Source of the DNA: Scytalidium lignicola | Taxonomy: Eukaryota; Ascomycota; Leotiomycetes | DNA length: 64,000 nt | Assembly (NCBI GenBank): GCA_002812745.2 | Contig: NCSJ02000107.1 | Span: forward strand, 1-64,000 | Direction of reading: 5' to 3' | Shown here: piece after piece, positions 13,134 through 24,491 of the stretch | Numbering within the stretch: the stretch's first letter is position 1 | Layout: each line of letters starts with the position of its first letter | Position numbers and translations under genes: made by a program | Notes under the pieces: generated by a model | What the model was told of the DNA's origin: nothing | The model's database searches: none | What the model saw: only the letters and a program-made list of their open reading frames with translations

Positions 13134-16100
13134 CTAGGGGGAAGCTTCAGCGGGGGCTGCTTCTTCAGCCTGTTGTTGATCTTGCTGCTGTTCGCCCGCT
13201 TCAGTCTGATTTGTGTCGCTAACATCATCTAGATTGAGCTCCTTCCGTAGGTCTGGTAGGAACCGGTCTATCCTCTTCCATGTCTCCACCCAAAGCTCTT
13301 TCTGTGACGGGTCCTTACTGGGTGGTGTAAGGTAGCCACTGCTTGACATTACAAGCAAAATATTTTTCAAACTCTCCGGAACTGCCTCCTCCTGTGACGA
13401 ACTCATTAGTACATGGAGGTTTGTGACCGCAGAGATCATGGACTCACCAAACTATCGCCCTGTCCACTATTCATTAACCTATCCATTATATCAAGTATTT
13501 TGAGCCAGAGGTCAAGCATTCCTTCCCACTTTGAGAGCAACACGAGATAATGTAGGAAAATCTTGCAAAGTAACGTAGCTGCTTGTACTCGAGTTTCACT
13601 CATACCAACTGGATCCGAAGAGTATACTTCGGGTTTAAGCAGTCGGACAATCAAGGGGAAGAGTACTTCTCCGAAGATAGCTGTCCACTCCTCATGGTCT
13701 CCTGACGTAAGTTCGGGAGAGAGAAGAGTACGTTGAAGAGAAGAGAATGCCTGATGCCGGATTTCACGACAAGGATTGGTACATTGCGTTGTCAGAGCAC
13801 CAAAAATGGGTGACCAGTATGCCGCCCAGGCTAGTTCTTTATTAGTATATTCATTTGAAAGCTGAGAGTGAGAACTCACCTTCTTTGCTCTCGAGGTGAG
13901 ACTGTTTCAATAATACAGGTATACGGCTGGTCAGTGAATATATCATAGTGATAGCTTTTACACCTCTGGAAACAGCAGCTTCAGTAGTACCAACTTCAGC
14001 ACTAGCAGCGTCGACACTGTAACTAGTTAGTCTGGTTTGTATACGACAAGGATTTATATACATACATTGGTTTTGTCTGCTTCGCGGGTACGTTCCTCCT
14101 TCCTCTCCGATCTTGCTTCTGTTCATTAAGGGNCCCCTATACTACCAGCAGATGCGAAGTGATTGAGTAAGGACACTGCAGATTCATAGTTATCCGCCAT
14201 AATGGTTGGAGGAGAGCCGATTGTAATCCCTTCTAAGATTTCAAACACAGCTGGTGCAGTTTCGGGGCTAGAAGAGAGATTTCGAAGTACCAGCCAGAAA
14301 TCAGGGGACGTCATGATCTCGTTTCTCAAGGGACCCGGTTCCTTGATACAGAGTTTAAGACCCTGGAGGATAAGAGAAGAAGACTTTTCAAACAAGTCTT
14401 TCTTAAAGCTCGATATTGTATGTAGCACGACCGGCACCCTAAGAAATGATTGCTCCTGTATCGGTTAGCTTGGATCACTCTAAATCCGAGTAGTGTACTG
14501 ACATGGCTAGCGTGCAAAAGATTGAGCAAGTAGAACATCGTCCGTGAAACAGTGATATGATGGTAGTCTCCAGCATTACGGATAACGTTTTGCAATGCCT
14601 CCACAACATCAGCACCAAGGGTTTTCACCGTTTCGCTATCTCTCAGAGCAAGAACGGTCGATAATTCTAAAAGATAAACCATGGAAGGATCATATTTGAG
14701 ACCTTTAGAAATATCCTTTTGACCGTTGGTAGGGGTTTGGTCAATTTCCGCGTTGTCGTTTGTAGTTGGAGACATCGGATCGTCAGGCAACTGGGACAAT
14801 AAGGCATTCACAAGAGGTCGTAAGGACTCCACAGGCAGATTTCTATTCATGTAAGTTTTTCATCCTCGGACGGGTAGCACCACATGTCACTTACATGATA
14901 TTTGCAAACACATCTCCTATGTAACTAGCATTGACACAATCCACCGTACAAAGAGTGCTTTCAAGTTCCTCATCTGATGGTTCAGGTGGGTCATCGGCGG
15001 CGTAGCTTGAGATGTAAGAGGTAAGGGCTGAGAAAAGGCCAGATTCACTCTGTTTCTGACCACGGTCGATGACGTTGGAAGGATGCTGTAAAGGTATAGG
15101 AGCAATCTCCATCTGATTCGGGGTAGCCGAGAAAAATGGGGGTATCAGAGAATTTACGAAAAGGTTTATCAGTATACGAATAATCTGGGTATTGTTAGTA
15201 CATATTAAACGATTTTAGAGCGAATTATAACTCACATGTTTCCAACCATTTTGTATGATTGCCTCACTCCCAGTTACAACACGGAAAAGAACAACAGTTG
15301 CTAGTTGAGCTTTGAAGTCTCTACCAAATTTCACCGCTAGCTCGCTGACCATAACACTGTGGTCGCTAACTTGGATCTCAGTATTAAGAGCAGTATTGGA
15401 GGGTGTTTCCGTGGCCAATGTGCTTATATAGCTGAGACTGAACACGATCTTATCAATCGCTTCTGTGAGGCCGTGTTTTGCAGCTATTCGAGCACACTGG
15501 TCGAAGCCAGTAATAACCCTGGAGAACACTGCATCATCTGTTGCAGACATAAAGACATATGACAAAGTGGATACAACGGGTTTCCAAGTAGACGCGAACA
15601 TGTCTGCATCAAAAATGTTCGTGTCGCAAACGATGAGATTACCAGCAGACTCGGTCTTGAGAAGGAGCTCTTTCCACGCATAATCAAATGCGTGTTTATT
15701 ATCATGCTCGTCTGGTAAGATGATCTCGTTCGACTTTATTGACTCATAGATATCTCGGAGATACTCAGGAGCGAAGTCTTTTTCATCATTTACACCCCGT
15801 AAATTTCGAGAAAAGTCCGTCAACGCCATCCTAGCCTGACCCCTCAGATTCGGGTTATGTTGATCAGTGTTAAGCATAATAATAGCATAAGTTAACACGT
15901 ATACTGCATCTTTGCTTGCTACATCTTCTGGTGTGGAGTTGGCAAAGTATTTCTGCGAGAACACTGTAACGATCCGTTCTATAAGAGGGGACTCCCCTGG
16001 AAGTCGGAATGCTTCTAACAGCTCTCTCAAGGCTTCGTCCACGCGTTTGCCGGTAAAATCGAACTCATCCATCAGAGCTTCCAAGATCTGCTCGTTGCCT

Positions 16101-18322
16101 CTCTTCGATATGAATTCTCCGAGCATCTTCTTTGATATGCGCGTCGTACCTTTCAGAAACTTTGCCACAGACTCTACATAGTTAGCTTCATCGATGATGC
16201 CATGAGAAGTCAAATAGGCAAGGCCAGATTTTGGGTTCTCGTTGAACTTGGAGGCTCCCTTTATAATGATTTTCTTCTTTTGGCGCTTCTCACGCAGTTT
16301 TTCCGTGGATGGGTAACCTTCGAAAGAAGGTTCATCATCCAGTCTGTCTGAAATAAACTGTACGTAACCTAGCAATGCATCCAAACAGAGAGGTGGAACA
16401 CTTGTCGTGCTCCATGTTGCTGAATCTGGAATTGCATTTCTAGATAAAAGCCCGACCATATCCTCGCACAAATCTGCTCGATCAACTTCGCAATCATAGT
16501 TCACATATAATTCGACCATGAAGCTTGGGATACGAGCAAAGGCCCCGACACTCTCAACCATAGCCTCCCGAGCGTCTGGTTTTCGTGATCCTCCTTCCAT
16601 GCCTAGTTTTTGACGATCTTTTACAGGAACTGGAGTTGAGCGACCACTGCCTGATTGAGAAGGTGGAGGCTTGACAAGTTTGGGGGCTTGTGGTACACCA
16701 GAATATAAAGCCGGGTCGATACCTGGCTCTCGAGGTATCTCTACTCTTGGATGCAAGCAAGCAACCAAGTAAGATAGGAATAATTCCTGCTGGAGTTTAA
16801 GCACGCATCGGCAGGTCGCTAGTAGTGTACCGGCAACAATCAGTGATTCTTGCAGAATAGCCATGTTATCAGACCGAACCAATTGAAATAGGTGGCGGCA
16901 TAACCGATCTTCAGCTAGCATGGCAAGTGAAGGATGTTTTGCAATAGAAGGGCCAGCGACCTCCAATGCTACGTCTATTATTCTCAAAGCCATCACCCTC
17001 ATGACATCCCCGTGTTGCTTGTCATGTGGGTTAAGCAAGTCTACTAACACTCGGAAGAGCTCACGTATTGATGGTAATGAGTATGGTTTTATAGGAGTGT
17101 CATCAGAAGCTTCTGACTCCGGAACAATCCCCGCCTCCGAATGGTTCTCTAACGATGTTTCTGAGCGATTCTTCTCCAAGCTCGCTGATAGTCGTGACTC
17201 AGAAGGAGGAGCTGCTAAAGATGATGTGACAGCATCGTTACTATTTGCTGAAGGAGCCATCTTGACAGAGTTCATATCCTCCTTGGTCTTCTCATCTAAC
17301 GTTTCGGCATCATCTGCAGTTTCAACCTCCAAATGCTTCAGTCGTTCAAAGATTATTTGGCACATTTTTACCATTGACATCTCTGCTGATCTTCGGAGGA
17401 GCTCTGATAATCTGGACTGGCAGCACATACTTAAACCGGTCTCCATCATTTCGCAAACACTTTCATCGCTCAACAAATCTGCACCGGGACCTGATAGCAT
17501 TCCTTCCATAAGTTTCAAAATCCGTAAAAGCACAATTTCATCTGCCGCAGAATCGCTGGCTTCAAATCGACAGTGTGTTATAGCCGCAGATAGTGATTGC
17601 ATGGCAAGAGCGAGCCTTGGTGAGTCTGGACTGATGAGGTTGTACGCAAAGAATTTCGTTATCGATACTAATGCCAGAGATGTAATAGGCGCAGATGTTG
17701 CGGATGCCTGTATAACTTGGAGAAAGGGATGTAGGAGCGAGGGAGTATCAAACTGATGTATATCTAACTCTAGAGTAAGTATAGGGTGCTTTAAGAAAGA
17801 GACCAAGATCCATTCACCTTTACACCCGATTAACTCTCTTCTCAGTCTTCCAAATCCTGCCATCAATGGATTGTCCTGCATACTTTTGCCTTTCTTCCCA
17901 CGTAGACCCCATCTATTTGCCAATCCCCCATCATCCCCTCCAGCTGCAAGAGAGGGCCGGGATCTGCCCTTTCGAGTAGCCAGTTCATCTCGCGATGTCA
18001 ATGATCGAGGACTCTGTATTTCAGGAGTGAGAGGAGTCGAACTGCCACCTAGAATCGCGGATACAGACGAGTGCGCCCAACGGGCATGCTTGCGCATGGC
18101 GGAGGTAACTGTTATACATTCCGTAGTTATGAGAGCCACAGGGTCAACAGCTATAGACACGTTTGCTTTTCTGCTCGCCATGTTAACGCCGTTGGATGGG
18201 ACCGAAGACTGCATATTTCCAGGATTCTGCTTGGTTGTAGGTGAATTGGTGCTGCCAACGACAGGATCTGGAGAGGCAGCTAGAGGCACCTCGAGATTCG
18301 AAACTGGGGCAACATCGCTCAT
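13134..18322 (-). CDS. GEA2: Sec7-domain ARF guanine nucleotide exchange factor, Gea/GBF1 class
   Basis: This large protein (about 1627 residues) activates ARF GTPases at the cis-Golgi to build COPI coats. Exons are 18322-15236, 15184-14895, 14842-14503, 14455-14066, 14016-13880, 13830-13448 and 13391-13134. The N-terminal DCB/HUS region is followed by a Sec7 domain at about residues 690-880, with the catalytic glutamate in the FRLPGES loop. The HDS repeats end in a GYLTPPS-containing tail typical of Gea/GBF1 rather than Sec7/BIG. A single N at about 14133 lies inside exon 4; the frame is only maintained if the N is not a real base, giving SIGALNEQ across that point, and with it removed all exons sum to 4884 bases. 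I therefore treat the apparent shift as a sequencing artefact, not a mutation. The symbol follows yeast and could equally be GEA1. Confidence 0.93.
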
Positions 18323-19118
18323 AGTATTGAGCCGCAAGTTGGGTCTTCAAAGAATTACCCACGTTACTCCTTCAACCAGGCAGCGCAGTTGCTAACACAA
18401 TGAAGAAGACGACAACAACAACGGCGTAGAGTTCGCAGGTCGGCCTCAAGAGGACAAATAGATGTCTATCCACGCTAAATACCTCCGTACGTCGTTCAAG
18501 ATATCCTGGGCAGGCTAAAGCGACTCGCTCCGGGCTAGCATCGGGGATCTTAAACCTTGTAGGTAGCGAGAGGTCCACCGTGTTCATTTGCCAGGCGTCG
18601 CTCCGTAGCTACAACCCCTGAATTACTACTATCTCACAACTCACAATCTCAGCAGACGCATTTGGAGTACACATAATTGATACAACAAAGAAATTATAAA
18701 CCGCAATCACTCCAGAATTATTATCTCCTGTCAGTAACACCAAAGATCACTCTTCTCGATGCCAATCAGCCTGCTTAAATCGTGACCAGCATTCCTATTC
18801 TATATTTTACACAAACTCCAACCCCAGATTACAGTATTACAATAGTAATTTGTCCCTAACAAGAATGCCAACTCTGCAGAATTCCCAGATTAATGCCATT
18901 CGAAGGTTGTCCTTTCTATCACTCCAATCGGTAAGTAAAACAGAGAGCTATGCTGCGGGTCGTAACCTTTAGCTGCCTTGAAGCATAGAATCGATACAAA
19001 GCGAGATAGCCCCTGTAGTAGACGAAAATTTCCCAATCATATTCATTGAGGATTTCGAAGGCTTCCTCATGAGTTCTTATTTCCCTAATCAAGTCAGCAT
19101 AGAACCAACAGATGATAT
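18323..19118. other. Intergenic spacer, GEA promoter
   Basis: Upstream region of the ARF-GEF gene and 3' flank of the mannosyltransferase gene, both on the minus strand. A further ANP1 3' exon is conceivable near 19020-19080, but the only frame I could join ends within six codons. No other gene is seen. Confidence 0.45.
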
Positions 19119-20733
19119 TTAAAAGCTCACATCAATTGCCGGGTTATCATTACTCGAGACCTCTTTCGCCTCCGTCGCAGACTGCTGCTCCCTTAAGGCC
19201 TCGTTTTGGATATCTGTCTTGTCTTGCTCCCATTGACCATTTGGATCTTCAAATTGATCCTTGATCTTTTTCATGCGTTCTACACGCTCTTGCTCTTCAG
19301 CTTCCCGAGCCAGTCGTTCCTTTTCCATTTCCTAGTAATATTTAGCATCATTCTAATCCATATATTGAGTTACGAACCTCCATATGTCGTATATCATCAA
19401 CACTAGGCTCGTATAAATGCCAGATAGTATAATGAGGCAATCCTACGACTGAGAACTTCATTCGTTTTGCCATCTAGTGAAGTTAGTTTTGTAAATAGAG
19501 ACATCCGAAGATAATCTAACCTTTCCGAAACCCTCGGTCTCTGCGTGCTTTTCGAAACTAAAAGCTGGGAAATGAACTCCGGATCTGAAAACTTTGGCTT
19601 TGGCCAGAATACTGACACCCCCAACGCCGTCGATGTCCATTTCCATATCAGGGTCACCATAGGGGTCCCTGAGATATGCCAAATGAGGTCGCCATGTAGC
19701 ATACTCTGCATATCCTTCAACAATGACGGCATCCTCATCAAGTGTATCAGCCAGTGCTAGAGCGGTTTCGGATTCTTGCCATGAATTTAGATCGTAAGGT
19801 TGCTCGCCGCCCAGCCAGTCAGGAAGAGGCCGCCAAACATCTATATAAAACATATCAATATCTAAAGGTAATCCTTTAAGATGGTAACCTCAAGAACTTA
19901 CTCGGTACGATAACGTCTTTGTTGTGGCGCATTAAATCTTCTAGGATAGTGAATGGTGCGGTCTCGACATCGACATCTCTCCAATACACCCAACTGTGGT
20001 AAGGACGTAAAGCCGCACTCAGGAGCCAGTTTCTAGCCTGGGCCATAAGTTTTCTTCTGCTTGCTTGCGCAGCAAAGCCATGACGACTCTCTACATCCTG
20101 ATTGACCTTCTGTCCAAAGTCCTTCTCCATGATCGAAATCTCTCCAAATGGTTGCTTTGGATCAGGGTCTGCTTGTAATTGTTCGAGAAGTTCAGAAAGT
20201 AGAGATAGAGTTCTATCCTTCGAATCTGAAACTAAAAATGCAAGATCGATGAGATGATGGGGGTATGTGAAGTTGCGCAGATGAGAGAAAAACATGGGTA
20301 GATGGGATTCAGCATCTCGCAGAGGAGCGCAGAGCAAGATCCGTTCTTCTCTTTCCCAGCCTCTGGCTGTTCCTTGTACATTTGAAAGGTCATAGTATCG
20401 CACCGTTTCGAGTTGAAAATCTTCGTTTGAGGAAAGTAAGCCCAATGAGAGTATTGGAAGTATGGAGGCTCCAGGCCATATGAAGAATCCAAAGAGGGAT
20501 GCCGCGAATACCACAAGAAGTAATCGAATTAGAAGTTGTCGGCGACGACGAAGAGCGGCGGGTGACGACCTGGGTTGAAATCTGATTATCGAAGAGGGTT
20601 AGATAGGGGTAACGATATAGTGGCATTCATGGCAGCAATGAAGCACATACCTATGTGGTGATATTGAATATGTGTCACCTTTTACTCGTGGGTATCCATT
20701 GGAATATGCGCTCGCGTTGTGGCGGGGCAGCAT
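19119..20733 (-). CDS. ANP1: Anp1-type Golgi alpha-mannosyltransferase
   Basis: The 463-residue protein belongs to the Anp1/Mnn9/Van1 family, subunits of the mannan polymerase complexes that extend N-glycan mannan in the Golgi. Exons are 20733-20651, 20581-19902, 19840-19521, 19473-19378 and 19331-19119 (1392 bases). A basic cytosolic leader (RRRRQLLIR) precedes a single signal-anchor at about residues 43-70, giving a type II topology. The glycosyltransferase domain contains ILLCAPLRDA and the DxD-like RDVDVE motif. A Glu/Lys-rich coiled-coil tail (EMEKERLAREAEEQERVERMK) is characteristic of Anp1 rather than Mnn9 or Van1. The last exon may instead be spliced further at a GTGAGC near 19130, which would change only the last residues. 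Family certain, subfamily likely. Confidence 0.92.
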
Positions 20734-22805
20734 CTTTGTGAGAGGGACAAATGCATATGATAAAGATCTTTGAGAAAGGAGGCTTTTGATCTGTAGCCGT
20801 TAGGGTAATTATCAGCCTAACGAGTAACTACTCCCACGAACACGAGCTGCACCCCCCTAGCCGTCAGCGCCAATCCGTCCAAATCAATCCAAATATAGGA
20901 AGAGAGATCGTTGCGTGTCGCCGACAACACGATCGAAGGAAAGAGGTCACAATGAATGGCCTCGTCAGCGACCAGCGTCTCAGTTGTTATGGGGATGAAC
21001 AAAGAGTGTGAATTGACGATTGGCGTCCAGGAAGTTTGCACAATTTGGGGCGTGTCATTATTTTAAGGAGACACTGAAACAGACGCGCTTAGGCGCCTAA
21101 TGTCGTATGTATGCGGTTGATGGCGATCCACTAGCAGTACCGAGCCCAATTAGATTACTGTACATGGACGTAGCGGCGAAACCTGGATGTCGCCGACTTG
21201 GTCACATTCAAGACATATGCTGGCATGTTGTTTGCTTTCAATATTCCCATAAAGTGTTAAAATTAAGTCCAACCAGACCATAGAAGCCAGCAGAGGTACA
21301 AATAGCTATGTGTGGTATGGATGTATGTATGTATATATATCTATTGAATTGATACTTCTATATTTACAAGGATTGATAGGAAACTTAGTAATCAAAAAGA
21401 AGCATAAACTCACCATGATTCGGAACACAGTTATCCGATCCTATCAGCATATATAATGGTAGGTTATTACGGCAATCAACAAGGCTGCGTTGCTAAAGCG
21501 CCGCCCAAGATCGTCTGCTTGGACCCTAAGTCTTTGATACTAAGCAAAGATTGTCATACCCAATAGCAAACAAAATAAAGATCTGCAAGTCAATCTATCA
21601 GCTTCAACATCCAAAGTTTTGACTTATATTCCCTATAAATTAGGATGCTGCTCAGATAAGCCTGTTTACTCAAGCACCTCAGCCGGCCACAGATCTTCAC
21701 ACTACAAGACGCAATGCAAAGACCTGCAGCACTGAAACCCACATAACACATGTGATACTACCAGCACGAAGCCAGTAGTACAGGAATGCAACTCCACAAC
21801 CAATCATCCCAGCCAAAATTTGACAAGTCCGGTGCGGGAGGGGGGTTCGGCCGACACGCAATAGTGGAATGGATAAGCTGTTGTCATCAAAGCAAAGGAC
21901 AGATACCACGTAATGGAAAAGGTTCGTACCTGTAGAGGCGATAAATTGCCAGTCACTAGATGCCACATTGCCTATATAATAGTCAGTCGACTGCTATATG
22001 CTCAATTTGTAATCTCAATAAAAATAAAAATAGCTTGTGTATATCAGAAAGATTTTTGGTATTTGGGATATCATCAAGGAGTTCAGAAGCAGAACTGATT
22101 GAAATGGTTTTTCATCAGGAGAAAGCGGGAAAGTAGGATAAGTGCCAAGTTTTAACGTACCTAAAAAATGATGTACGGCATGGGTGGATTTAAAGCAGAC
22201 TTCAGTCAACTTATAATCTAACCAAGCCACTTCTTAGACTATAGAAAGCCTTTGGACAGAACCTGCTAACATCCTATCTTTTTAGTGGAGAATCGAAAGT
22301 GGTTTAGACCTGCAGAATTTATAATTATTAGCACTTCGTCGCCCACAATAAACACAAATAAATGAATTATGAGGCGCCTCAGATGGTGATGCATGTTGTT
22401 CATTGGCTCATTAAATCACCGGAGAACTGATTGTGAAGGGTTTCATCAGGAGCGAGCAGCGAGAAGAAAAATAGGGCAGAACTCACAAAGCAACACCATT
22501 CGTTGAAATTAATAGAAGAATAGTCCGTAACATTAACATATCCAAAACATAATTTCTTGTCAAAGCAACAATATCCTTCCTTTGAGAGGGCTTGTGGTTA
22601 TCCTGTGTGGTTTGACCGAAAATATTGATGTGGGACGAAGTTTTTAAGTGCGAGAAGTTCTTAAATGCACCTCTTAAAGCTTTGGCCACCCAAATTAAAC
22701 GCAAGGCTGACCACGCTTTTTCCCGCCAGCCCACCTCAAAAAAGTTACCAGATCAACTAGAGTTGTTCTCTCTGTTTTTTTAAGTCTGCACCAATTCAAG
22801 ACAAA
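20734..22805. other. Gene-poor stretch with weak membrane-protein signal
   Basis: No complete gene is supported in these 2 kb. There is a short (TGTA)n/(TA)n tract around 21320-21345. On the minus strand three separated open segments (22734-22483, 22230-22160, 21966-21697) encode hydrophobic or charged stretches without ATG starts; they are treated separately as a possible remnant. Confidence 0.45.
21697..22740 (-). pseudogene. Possible remnant of a multi-pass membrane protein
   Basis: Three minus-strand open segments lie in order. The first (22734-22483) carries W..LRLIWVAKALRG followed about 45 residues later by TRNYVLDMLMLRTILLLIS; the order and spacing recall fungal wax-synthase-like MBOAT proteins (an RG..N block, then a membrane helix after a basic segment). 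The second (22230-22160) carries DYKLTEVCFKSTHAVHHF, with two adjacent histidines. The third (21966-21697) has a hydrophobic helix near YYWLRAGSITCVMWV. The segments begin with GTG rather than ATG, and I could not build a complete spliced model. This could be a decayed gene, an unrecognised real gene or chance. Confidence 0.2.
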
Positions 22806-23818
22806 ATGACAGATAGGAGAAGGATAAATGGTCCACCTGGCGGTACTGCACCGCCAGTCTTCTCCAAATATCTCAAGAAAGACAAAGAAGTGCTACTAAA
22901 CCGGCCCACTAGATCAAGACAGCCTAATGTTCTGAGGAAGATGTGTAAGTGCTCAGCTGTCTTGCTCCAAAACATTCATCTAACCATCTATAAGTTCTGA
23001 GAACTGGGGTAACTCCCTCCGCTTCTGGTTCTGCTTACCTAGAACTAGAAGCCTCACGGCCATTGAACAAATCTCTTCCCGGTATTCCATCTCTCTCTAC
23101 ATCTGGCTTAAAACTCACGTGTACTGTCCATGGACCCCGACCTCTACCTAAATCTGCTCCATTCTCCCCTCACATTGTACTATCTACGCACATCAAATAT
23201 GCACCATTTGCTACAAGGAAACGACGGGGTTATCTCAGAGATGCTAGTGAGAGGGACCTTGGAGTCCATTTAGAGACAGCTTTGAGGGGTGTTATAATTG
23301 GCGATCGATGGCCTAAGAGTGGAGTCGAAGTAATCATAACTATTTTGGAAGGTGAAGAGGATCAATGGTGGGGAGACATTTCTGACGAAGGAGCCATGAA
23401 TTCTCGGGACTGGGGAATGATGAGTGTTCTCAGTGGCTGTATTACTGTCGCTTCTGCTGCTATTGCAGATGCTGGTATCGATTGTGTGGATATTGTGTCT
23501 GGGGGAGTTGCGGCGATTGTGCAGGACGGCTCTGTTGAAGGCGCCAGGGGTCCGATAAGTGTGGTTCTGGATCCAGTCCCTTCCGAGCATCGAGATATAC
23601 AAGCTGCTTGTGTGGTTGCATATTTACCAACTCGAGATGAGATCACTGATCTCTGGGTGAAGGGAGAACTGCGATCCCCTAAACAATCAATTGACGATCC
23701 AACTCCTAGTTTCTCGTATGAGGATCTTGCAGACAATGCAGTACAGGCAGCCATTGGATCTCACAGAGCTCTGGTTTCTTCGTTAAAAGAGACCGTTGAA
23801 GTTAAACTGAAACGTTGA
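22806..23818 (+). CDS. MTR3: Exosome subunit Mtr3 (RNase PH-fold)
   Basis: Two exons, 22806-22944 and 22995-23818, sum to 963 bases and give a 320-residue protein of the Mtr3 type, one of six RNase PH-like subunits of the RNA exosome core ring. The short N-terminal leader (MTDRRRINGPPGG) is typical of fungal Mtr3. The splice restores the RNase PH-like start LRTGVTPSASGSAYLELE. Later blocks include GVEVIITILEGE and the region CITVASAAIADAGI. The intron ends with an AAG acceptor, which is less common but gives the only consistent frame. The subunit is expected to be structural and not catalytic. It would act with Rrp44/Rrp6 in nuclear and cytoplasmic RNA decay. Confidence 0.92.
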
Positions 23819-24491
23819 GCAATCGACATGTGAGATTAATGACACAGGTATGTGTGAGTTATACTATGAACGCCATTAAATAACTCAATGGGTGTTGGCC
23901 GAGTTTCAAGAAGCCACCGGATCGATAAACAGTGGAGTACTTGGATTTGCGACGAAATATGCACACCTGCAAGAGCAACTTTAGATTTTGGAGGCCTACT
24001 ATCATTCTTTCAGGGGCTGGATAAAGACAGAAAACTTCCAACAATGCAAATGGAATGAAGAGTTGGTGTATTGGAGTCATTTATACAAACATTGCTCTTC
24101 CTGAGAGATTGTACGGTGGCCTTCGTTGGATTTGCACCAAGATATAAGTTTCGCAGTTGCTTCTCTAGAGTGAACAGGGTTGGTGACTAGATATCCTCTT
24201 AATGACGAACGTCTAGGCAGGAATGCACTTTAACATCCTTAGACAGATGAAAAAGATAAATCACTTGAGTTAAATGGTAGAACAATATCATATCGGGATA
24301 TTGTACTATGTAAGCTAACGCTATATCAAAGTTATATATAAGCACTTCGTATTTTGTCATGAATAGAAATACAGTACAGCTATGCCCAACTCCCGCTAAA
24401 CCCGTGGAATATACCCTATTAAATGCCCCCAGGAGAAGACTGTCATAACCGGGAAGCATGTCAAAACCAGAGGTCGTAAATTTACATGCTC
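23819..24491. other. Convergent 3' spacer
   Basis: Spacer between the 3' ends of MTR3 and the RING-protein gene. Open frames at 23859-24080 and 24199-24495 have no recognisable features. Nothing else is seen. Confidence 0.5.

Noticed and set aside
13134..14140. Apparent frameshift and stop in the ARF-GEF gene
   Set aside because: It depends entirely on counting one N at about 14133 as a base; removing it restores the family sequence.
16920..17756. A 278-codon open frame on the plus strand
   Set aside because: It is antisense to the ARF-GEF coding region, has no domain and is explained by the codon bias of the opposite strand.
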